The position numbers and the translations under genes are program-made. The notes beneath the pieces were generated by a model. It was not told where the DNA came from and did not search any database. It was given only the letters and a program-made list of their open reading frames with translations. This document shows, piece after piece, positions 7,484-13,335 of a stretch of 29,933 nucleotides of DNA. Location of the stretch: assembly GCA_937989565.1 (NCBI GenBank), contig CALKRM010000032.1:1-29933 (forward strand). Direction: 5' to 3'. Numbering within the stretch: position 1 is the stretch's first letter; every line of letters starts with the position of its first letter. This DNA comes from an uncultured Candidatus Saccharibacteria bacterium. GTDB taxonomy: Bacteria; Patescibacteriota; Saccharimonadia; Saccharimonadales; Saccharimonadaceae.

Positions 7484-9703
7484 ATGATTATGGCAAAAAA
7501 ACGAAAGAGTACGAAAAAATCTACACCAGCCAAGCCTCAACATAATTTGCCGGCGGGTTTTTGGTCGCAAGTTGGCGCGGTGATGCTTATTCTTTTGTCG
7601 CTACTACTTGTCGTGTCGTGGTTTGGTGTCGGTGGTCCGGTTTTACAGTGGATTGATATGGCGACTGTAAAAACTATTGGCTATACCGCGTACGCCCTAC
7701 CGATATTGCTGATTTATTTGGCGGTTGAGACTTTCCGAGCGGAAGAGAATCAGTTGCCTGTAGTAGTGAAGTTTGCGGCAGTTTTGGAAATTGTGTGGTT
7801 TTCTGGATTGTTTGGGTTAATGAAGACGGCTTCGCATCCGAATTCTGGTGGATTTGTGGGCGACATATTGAATACAGCTACCTTGAAAATGGTAGATTCG
7901 GCAATTGCTGTAATTATTTATCTAGTTTTGGCGTTTATAACAGTTCTATTTATTACTCAGACGTCGCCGTTTACGGTTTTCAGTAAACTTTGGGAGATGA
8001 TTAAGAGTAATACTAAGGAAGACGATAATAATCGTTCTGTTATGAAGAAGGCGTCAATTGCTCAGCCAGCAGAAGAAGAGAAAAAGACCGACTTGGGAGA
8101 AATTAAGCTAAACGCTGGTGTGCCAATAATTGATACAGCCAAAGAGAAAAAGAGCTTATTAAAGAAAGTAGAGAAGCCAGAGAAGGTCAATGAAGAGCAG
8201 GCTTTGGTGGCAACCCGTGATCCAAATTGGGAAGCGCCAAGCTTGGATCTATTAGAGAAGAATGAAAGCGGTGCTGATGCTGGAGATACGCGCCAGAACG
8301 CCCAAATAATTCACGATACGCTGGCTGAATTTAATATTGAGGCAGCGATGGGCGATATTAATGTTGGTCCAAAAGTTACGCAATACACCCTAAGACCGCC
8401 AAGTGGGGTTAAATTAACGCGAATTACGGCGCTGGAAACTAACATTGCGCTTAATTTGGCGGCACAAAGTTTAAGGATCGAGGCGCCAATTCCTGGTCAG
8501 CGAGCGGTTGGTATTGAGGTGCCTAACCGTAAGGCTGCTGAGGTGCGACTACGAAGTACGTTGTCATCAAAACAGTGGGCTGCTGCCCGTGATCCTTTGA
8601 GTTTTGGAATTGGTAAAGATATATCTGGTCAAGTTGTTGTGGGTGAACTGGGGAAGATGCCGCATTTGTTGATTGCTGGACAAACGGGTTCTGGTAAATC
8701 TGTGATGATTAATACTTTGCTGTGTAGCTTGCTATATCGCAATAGTCCGAGTGATATGAAGTTGATTTTGGTTGACCCGAAGCAAGTTGAAATGGCGCCG
8801 TACGCCGATATTCCGCACCTTCTTACGCCAGTTATTAATGAACCAGAGAAGACCATTTCAGCTTTGAAGTGGGCAGTGAATGAGATGGAGCGCCGCTACA
8901 AATTGTTGGCGGGCGAGAAAATTCGTAATATTAAGGAATACAACAAGAGGTTGCAGTCGCGCGCTAAGAAGATTGCGATTGCTGATGAAAATGGCAATGT
9001 TCAGGAGCATGAAGATGGATCTATGCCGTATATTGTGATTGTGGTGGACGAGATGTCTGATCTTATGATGATGGCTAAAAAGGATGTTGAGACGTTAATT
9101 GTTCGTTTGGCGCAGAAATCGCGAGCGGTTGGTATTCACTTGGTGTTGGCAACGCAGCGTCCTAGCGTGAACGTGATTACTGGTTTGATTAAGGCGAACG
9201 TGCCGGCGCGAATTGCCTTTACGGTGGCTAGCCAGGTTGACAGTATTACGATCTTAGACCAATCTGGCGCTGAGAAATTATTGGGTCAAGGAGATATGCT
9301 ATTTTACGTAACGAGTATGAGCAAGCCAAAACGTATTCAGGGTGCCTGGGTGACAGATGATGAGGTGAATAAAATTGCCGATCATTTGCGTATGCAGATG
9401 GCTCCGCAGTACAACGACGAAGTGGTGGCTCAGCCAGTTCAATTGGACGGCAAGGGTGGCGTCGTAATGGACTTGTCGGAAGGTGGTGACGATAAGTTTA
9501 AGGATGCGGTTCGTGTGGTGGTCGAGCGTCGCAAGGCCTCAACAAGTATGTTGCAGACACGTCTGGGAATTGGTTATCAGCGAGCAGCGCGAATTATTGA
9601 AGAGATGGAAGAGCGGGGAATTATCGGTCCGCAGAACGGCTCTAAGCCACGCGATGTTTTGATTTCTAGTCCAGAAGAGCTTGAGGAATTGCTGGCGGAA
9701 TAG
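7484..9703 (+). CDS. ftsK: DNA translocase FtsK/SpoIIIE
   Basis: 739 residues. It is the ATP-driven pump that clears chromosome dimers and DNA from the division septum, usually with Xer recombinases; a Xer gene is present at 27744-28667. Four hydrophobic segments lie in residues 20-165, then a charged linker (about 175-260), then the motor: Walker A GQTGSGKS at 399-406, Walker B IVIVVDEM ending near 524, and the ATQRPSV..ITG segment. The C-terminal gamma winged-helix (RLGIGYQRAARIIEEMEERGIIGP) reads DNA polarity in relatives. The linker is short compared with E. coli FtsK and like SpoIIIE/SftA. The start is uncertain: ATG 7484 and ATG 7490 are 6 bases apart, neither has a Shine-Dalgarno site, and the MAKKRK start at 7490 looks natural. 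Confidence 0.92.
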   Translation: MIMAKKRKSTKKSTPAKPQHNLPAGFWSQVGAVMLILLSLLLVVSWFGVGGPVLQWIDMATVKTIGYTAYALPILLIYLAVETFRAEENQLPVVVKFAAVLEIVWFSGLFGLMKTASHPNSGGFVGDILNTATLKMVDSAIAVIIYLVLAFITVLFITQTSPFTVFSKLWEMIKSNTKEDDNNRSVMKKASIAQPAEEEKKTDLGEIKLNAGVPIIDTAKEKKSLLKKVEKPEKVNEEQALVATRDPNWEAPSLDLLEKNESGADAGDTRQNAQIIHDTLAEFNIEAAMGDINVGPKVTQYTLRPPSGVKLTRITALETNIALNLAAQSLRIEAPIPGQRAVGIEVPNRKAAEVRLRSTLSSKQWAAARDPLSFGIGKDISGQVVVGELGKMPHLLIAGQTGSGKSVMINTLLCSLLYRNSPSDMKLILVDPKQVEMAPYADIPHLLTPVINEPEKTISALKWAVNEMERRYKLLAGEKIRNIKEYNKRLQSRAKKIAIADENGNVQEHEDGSMPYIVIVVDEMSDLMMMAKKDVETLIVRLAQKSRAVGIHLVLATQRPSVNVITGLIKANVPARIAFTVASQVDSITILDQSGAEKLLGQGDMLFYVTSMSKPKRIQGAWVTDDEVNKIADHLRMQMAPQYNDEVVAQPVQLDGKGGVVMDLSEGGDDKFKDAVRVVVERRKASTSMLQTRLGIGYQRAARIIEEMEERGIIGPQNGSKPRDVLISSPEELEELLAE

Positions 9704-9731
9704 CGATTGCTATGATTTATCAGTGGTAAGA

Positions 9732-9761
9732 TTGGCAATATTGGCTGTTTAGTGATATAAT
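9732..9761 (+). promoter_or_regulatory. Promoter of rpsF-ssb-rpsR
   Basis: -35 TTGGCA (9732-9737), 18-base spacer, extended -10 TGA-TATAAT (9753-9761). Start expected near 9768, giving a leader of about 66 bases. Confidence 0.8.
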
Positions 9762-9782
9762 AGCAATTGAATATTAACCTAA

Positions 9783-9804
9783 GCTTGTGTGAGACAGCAT
9801 AAGC
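9783..9804 (+). promoter_or_regulatory. Hairpin in the rpsF leader, candidate r-protein autoregulatory element
   Basis: GCTTGTG (9783-9789) pairs with CATAAGC (9798-9804), one G-U, 8-base loop. A short ATCC/GGAT stem (9805-9818 region) follows before the AGAGGAGG site. In many bacteria the S6:S18 complex binds its own rpsF leader, but I cannot confirm the conserved bulge/CCG features here. Confidence 0.35.
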
Positions 9805-9833
9805 ATCCGTAAATGGATTCCAGAGGAGGAAAC

Positions 9834-10187
9834 ATGAACGAATACGAACTAACCGTTCTTATTCACCCGGATTTAGAGGCTAATCTAGATTCAGCGTTGG
9901 ATAAGGTACGTGGTTTAATCACTGCTAACGGTGGTGAAATTACCAAAGAAGAAAACTGGGGCAAGAAAAAATTGGCCTACACAATCAAGCGTGAAGATTT
10001 TGCAGTTTACGTTTGTTTTGAGGTTAAATTGCCAGCACCAGCTTTATTGAAGATTTCAAATACGCTTAATATTACTGACGAAGTCTTGCGCTACCTATTG
10101 GTAAAAACTGATGAAAAAACTCGTCAAGCATTAAGCGAGCAAAAAGCACGCAACGAAGAATCTGATTCAAGCGAATCAAGTAAATAA
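9834..10187 (+). CDS. rpsF: 30S ribosomal protein S6
   Basis: 117 residues from ATG 9834, preferred over ATG 9813 because the AGAGGAGG ribosome site (about 9822-9829) lies between them and would otherwise be coding. S6 binds the platform of the small subunit with S18. The protein begins MNEYELTVLIHP and contains the family-typical NWGKKKLAYTIKRED and ITDEVLRYLLVK segments; the C-terminal 20 residues are an acidic, Ser-rich tail as in many S6 proteins. It is first in the classic rpsF-ssb-rpsR order, 35 bases before ssb. Confidence 0.95.
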   Translation: MNEYELTVLIHPDLEANLDSALDKVRGLITANGGEITKEENWGKKKLAYTIKREDFAVYVCFEVKLPAPALLKISNTLNITDEVLRYLLVKTDEKTRQALSEQKARNEESDSSESSK

Positions 10188-10222
10188 GCCTAACTGCCGT
10201 AAGGTAAAAGAGGGGATAGAAT

Positions 10223-10645
10223 ATGGCACGAAGTATCAATCAAGTGATTTTGTTGGGTAGATTGACTCGCGATCCAGAACAGCGAACAACTGCTTCTGGC
10301 AAGAACGTAGTTAGTTTCAGCATTGCTGTTGATCGACAATCTCAAGACGATCAGGCTGACTTTTTCAATATCACAGCCTGGGATAAACTTGGTGATTTGG
10401 TAATGCAATATCTAAGCAAGGGTCGTCGGGTTTTAATCCAAGGACGACTGCGACAGGATAGCTGGGAAGATAAGGATACTGGTAAAAGGCAGAGTCGAAT
10501 TGAAGTTACCGCTTCGGATGTAACGTTTTTAGATGGTCCAAATAGCGACAATTCAGGTTCTGCAGCACCAAAGACTACTAAAAAAGAGGAAGTCGTAACG
10601 GAAATTGACGATAAGCCAATTGACCTAAGCGAAATTCCATTCTAA
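10223..10645 (+). CDS. ssb: Single-stranded DNA-binding protein
   Basis: 140 residues. SSB coats single-stranded DNA in replication, repair and uptake. The OB-fold spans about residues 1-105 (MARSINQVILLGRLTRDPE, FFNITAWDKLGD, GRRVLIQGRL), followed by a short disordered linker and the acidic tip DLSEIPF that recruits partner proteins in relatives. The linker is short. A purine-rich AGAGGGGA element precedes the ATG. It is the middle gene of the rpsF operon, 13 bases before rpsR. Confidence 0.95.
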   Translation: MARSINQVILLGRLTRDPEQRTTASGKNVVSFSIAVDRQSQDDQADFFNITAWDKLGDLVMQYLSKGRRVLIQGRLRQDSWEDKDTGKRQSRIEVTASDVTFLDGPNSDNSGSAAPKTTKKEEVVTEIDDKPIDLSEIPF

Positions 10646-10658
10646 TAAGGAGATTAAA

Positions 10659-10856
10659 ATGGCACAATTGAAGAAAAATCCACCGATTATTTTTGACTAT
10701 AAAGATGTAAAAACTTTGCAACGTTATATCAATGTCTACGGTCAAATCGAGCCAATCAGCAAGACTGGTTTGAGCGAAAAGCAACAGCGAAGCTTGGCAG
10801 TAGCAATTAAACGTGCTCGCCACTTGGCTTTGCTACCATTTGTTACTAGCAACTAG
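10659..10856 (+). CDS. rpsR: 30S ribosomal protein S18
   Basis: 65 residues, shorter than the usual 70-90. S18 pairs with S6 on the 30S platform. The core FDYKDVKTLQRYI and the C-terminal AIKRARHLALLPF are clear. The N-terminal basic/cysteine segment found in zinc-type S18 is missing and there are no cysteines, and the usual RRITG loop reads ISKTG. AAGGAG lies 8-9 bases before the ATG. Last gene of the operon. Confidence 0.94.
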   Translation: MAQLKKNPPIIFDYKDVKTLQRYINVYGQIEPISKTGLSEKQQRSLAVAIKRARHLALLPFVTSN

Positions 10857-10871
10857 GAACGTTTAATGCGC

Positions 10872-10915
10872 AATATCTCGTTGCTATTACATATTTGGCA
10901 GCGAGATATTTTATT
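10872..10915 (+). terminator. Long hairpin between rpsR and efp (terminator or attenuator)
   Basis: A 13-bp stem (10872-10884 with 10898-10910, one G-U pair) and a 13-base loop, followed by TTATT rather than a clean T-run. It could end rpsR transcription partly, allowing some read-through into efp, or protect the rpsR mRNA 3' end. A weak promoter for efp (TTGCTA 10881-10886, GATATT 10905-10910) would overlap it. Confidence 0.55.
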
Positions 10916-10929
10916 GGAAAGGAGAAAAT

Positions 10930-11490
10930 ATGTATCAGCCAACTGATTTGAAAAAAGGCGTAGTTTGCCAAATTGACGGCAAGCCGTATCGCGTCGTAGA
11001 GTACGGCCAAAAAGTTATGGGTCGTGGCGGTTCGATTGTTAACGTGAAATTGAAAAACCTAATTGACGGAAGTGTTATCCCAAAGACTTTCAAGGGTCAA
11101 GAGCGAATCGAAGCTGCGGAAGTAAATAATAAAACTGCGCAATATTTGTATAACGACGGCGACAAGTTCTATTTCATGGATCCGACTAGCTTTGAGCAAT
11201 TTGAGCTGGCTGCGGAAATCGTGGATGACGCCAGTAAATACCTGAAAGAAGGCGACGAATTAAGTCTTCAATTCTTCGACGGTCGAGTGATTAACGTTGA
11301 GCTGCCAAAGAATAAATATCTGGAAGTTACTTACACGGAAGATGTGGTTAAGGGCGATACGACTTCATCTGTGCTAAAAGACGCTACTTTGGAGACAGGG
11401 TTGGTTGTCAAAGTTCCAGCATTTATCAAGCAGGGCGATATTATTAGCGTTGACACATCGACTGGCGAATATCGCGAGCGAAAGAAATAG
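10930..11490 (+). CDS. efp: Translation elongation factor P
   Basis: 186 residues, the usual length. EF-P enters the E site of ribosomes stalled at Pro-Pro stretches and helps form the peptide bond. All three domains are present: the KOW-like N-terminal domain (1-65), OB domain 2 (about 66-127), and the C-terminal OB domain ending GEYRERKK. The domain I loop that reaches the peptidyl-transferase centre reads MGRGGS, with Arg32 at the tip position where most bacteria have Lys. Arg32 EF-Ps are rhamnosylated by EarP in some proteobacteria; no earP, epmA or ymfI-like gene is in this window. AAAGGAG lies just upstream, and tlyA follows after 9 bases. Confidence 0.95.
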   Translation: MYQPTDLKKGVVCQIDGKPYRVVEYGQKVMGRGGSIVNVKLKNLIDGSVIPKTFKGQERIEAAEVNNKTAQYLYNDGDKFYFMDPTSFEQFELAAEIVDDASKYLKEGDELSLQFFDGRVINVELPKNKYLEVTYTEDVVKGDTTSSVLKDATLETGLVVKVPAFIKQGDIISVDTSTGEYRERKK

Positions 11491-11499
11491 TTCTATTTA

Positions 11500-12222
11500 A
11501 TGAAACAGCGATTAGATAAAGCTCTGGTCGAGCGTGGTTTGGCGACAACAAGATCTCAGGCGGATAATTTTATTCGCCTGGGCTATGTTTTTTTGAATAA
11601 GAAAATTGTCCAGAAATCAGGGACTATGGTGTCTGATTCGGACGAGATAAAGCTCGAGAAGAAGGAAACTTATGTTTCGCGAGCCGGCTTAAAACTGGCA
11701 AGCGTAGCGGAGTATTTTCATCTTAATTTTCAGGATAAAACTGTTCTGGACATTGGTTCGAGTACGGGCGGATTTACTGACTATTCGCTGCGTCATGGCG
11801 CCAAAAAGGTATTTGCTGTTGATGTTGGAACGGATCAGCTCCATTCAAGTTTGAGACCGAATCCAAAAATTGCTCTTCACGAAAAGACCGATATTCGTGA
11901 TTTTTATGCTGATGAAGCAATTGACATTATCGTGGGCGATGTGTCGTTTATATCTCTGAGGGAAATTTTGCCGCACGTGGCAGAAAATTTGATGAACACG
12001 AATACGATATTAATTGCTATGGTGAAGCCTCAATTTGAAGCGGGGCGGCATCAGGTTAATAAAGGAATTATTAAAAACGATAAAGTTCGTCGGCAGATTT
12101 TATCCGACTTTGAAGATTGGGCGAAAAAGTATTTTGTTATTTTAGATAAAAAAGATAGTGAAGTAGCTGGTAGTAAGGGCAATCTCGAGCGATTTTACAA
12201 ATTGAAATTAGCTAAACGTTAA
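11500..12222 (+). CDS. tlyA: TlyA-family S4-domain rRNA 2'-O-methyltransferase
   Basis: 240 residues. Relatives methylate 2'-OH groups of 16S and 23S rRNA; some are annotated haemolysin A, a name of doubtful meaning. An N-terminal S4 RNA-binding domain (about 1-60, KQRLDKALVERGL) is followed by an FtsJ-like Rossmann fold with the SAM motif DIGSSTGGF at 84-92, IVGDVSFIS and MVKPQFE. It starts 9 bases after efp, probably cotranscribed, but has no obvious Shine-Dalgarno site. Its 3' end overlaps convergent ychF by 11 bases. Confidence 0.9.
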   Translation: MKQRLDKALVERGLATTRSQADNFIRLGYVFLNKKIVQKSGTMVSDSDEIKLEKKETYVSRAGLKLASVAEYFHLNFQDKTVLDIGSSTGGFTDYSLRHGAKKVFAVDVGTDQLHSSLRPNPKIALHEKTDIRDFYADEAIDIIVGDVSFISLREILPHVAENLMNTNTILIAMVKPQFEAGRHQVNKGIIKNDKVRRQILSDFEDWAKKYFVILDKKDSEVAGSKGNLERFYKLKLAKR

Positions 12223-13291
12223 ACCTAAATTCAACGACGTCATTTGGCTGCATGACGTAAGTTTTTCCTTCGGTGCGAATTTTACCGTTTTCGCGAGCCT
12301 TAACTTCCGATCCTGCGGTGACTAAATCGTTAAAATCGACAATTTGTGCAGCAATAAATCCGCGCTCAAAATCCGAATGAATAACGCCCGCGGCTTGCGG
12401 GGCAGTCCAGCCTTTGTGAATTGTCCAGGCGCGAACTTCTTTTTCGCCCGCAGTTAAGTAGCTTTGTAGTCCAAGTGTATTGTAGGCTGCGTGAATAAGT
12501 TTGGCGAGTCCAGTTTCCTTGACGCCGTAGCTTTCTAATAACTCTTTGGCGTCATTTTCAGATAAGCCTTTCAATTCTTCTTCCAGTTTTGCGCAGACAA
12601 AGACTGTTTTTGCGGGGCTTACGAGTTCGGTCAATTGACTCTGTAGATCGGAATTGTTCAATCCTTCCTCGTCGACATTAAATGCGTAAATGACGGGTTT
12701 GGCGGTAAGGAGGTGGAGGTCGGAAATTGCCTCAAAATCCACATCTGACAGCGCGGAAATTGGTACGCCTTTTTGTAAATTGTCGATTAAAGATTGCAGA
12801 TATTCAACTTTTTGGCGAGCTTTTGGGCTTGCTTTGGCTTCTTTTTGAAGTTGAGGCAGGCGTTTTTCAAGAGTTTGTAGATCGGCCAGAATAAGCTCAG
12901 TATTTATAACCTCAATGTCTTTCTTAGGGTCAATCGGTGCTTCGTCGTGGCGCAAAATTTTTGAATTTTCGAACGCACGGACAACATGGATAATTGCGTC
13001 GCATTCTCTGATGTTATGAAGAAACTTATTGCCCAAACCTTCACCTTTAGACGCGCCAGCAACCAGCCCCGCAATATCAACGAAAGTGACGGTGGCTGGA
13101 ATAATTTTTTGCGCATGATAAAGATCGGCTAAAATTTGCAGGCGATTATCTGGTACGGGAACAATTCCTGTGTTCGGCTCAATTGTCGCAAACGGATAAT
13201 TAGCCGCCAAAATATCATTATTTGTTAAAGCGTTAAAAAGTGTCGATTTGCCGACGTTCGGTAAGCCAACGATTCCAATAGATAAACTCAT
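12212..13291 (-). CDS. ychF: Redox-regulated ATPase YchF/OLA1 (Obg-like)
   Basis: 359 residues. YchF is a universally conserved ribosome-associated P-loop NTPase that favours ATP over GTP in characterised members. G1 is GLPNVGKST at 9-17, G3 is DIAGLV, the specificity site is FNVDEEG, and the C-terminal TGS domain includes KVRAWTI-like and GFIAAQIV stretches. The ATG sits 6 bases after a perfect -10 box, so the mRNA is probably leaderless. The gene is divergent from the 978-residue gene and overlaps tlyA tail to tail. Confidence 0.94.
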   Translation of the reverse strand: MSLSIGIVGLPNVGKSTLFNALTNNDILAANYPFATIEPNTGIVPVPDNRLQILADLYHAQKIIPATVTFVDIAGLVAGASKGEGLGNKFLHNIRECDAIIHVVRAFENSKILRHDEAPIDPKKDIEVINTELILADLQTLEKRLPQLQKEAKASPKARQKVEYLQSLIDNLQKGVPISALSDVDFEAISDLHLLTAKPVIYAFNVDEEGLNNSDLQSQLTELVSPAKTVFVCAKLEEELKGLSENDAKELLESYGVKETGLAKLIHAAYNTLGLQSYLTAGEKEVRAWTIHKGWTAPQAAGVIHSDFERGFIAAQIVDFNDLVTAGSEVKARENGKIRTEGKTYVMQPNDVVEFRFNV

Positions 13292-13297
13292 ATATTT

Positions 13298-13306
13298 ATT
13301 ATATCA
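13298..13306 (-). promoter_or_regulatory. Extended -10 promoter of ychF (leaderless)
   Basis: On the minus strand TGATATAAT ends 6 bases before the ychF ATG (13291). There is no convincing -35; the extended TGn element probably compensates. Confidence 0.75.
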
Positions 13307-13319
13307 TCTGCGTAATCTT

Positions 13320-13328
13320 TGATATAAT
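13320..13328 (+). promoter_or_regulatory. Extended -10 promoter of the 978-residue gene (leaderless)
   Basis: TGATATAAT ends 7 bases before the ATG at 13336. No good -35 and no Shine-Dalgarno site. It is the mirror image of the ychF promoter, with 13 bases between the two 9-base arms. Confidence 0.75.
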
Positions 13329-13335
13329 TATAAGC

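Noticed and set aside
9813..9833. ATG at 9813 as start of rpsF
   Set aside because: It would turn the AGAGGAGG ribosome site into coding sequence; ATG 9834 gives the normal S6 N-terminus.
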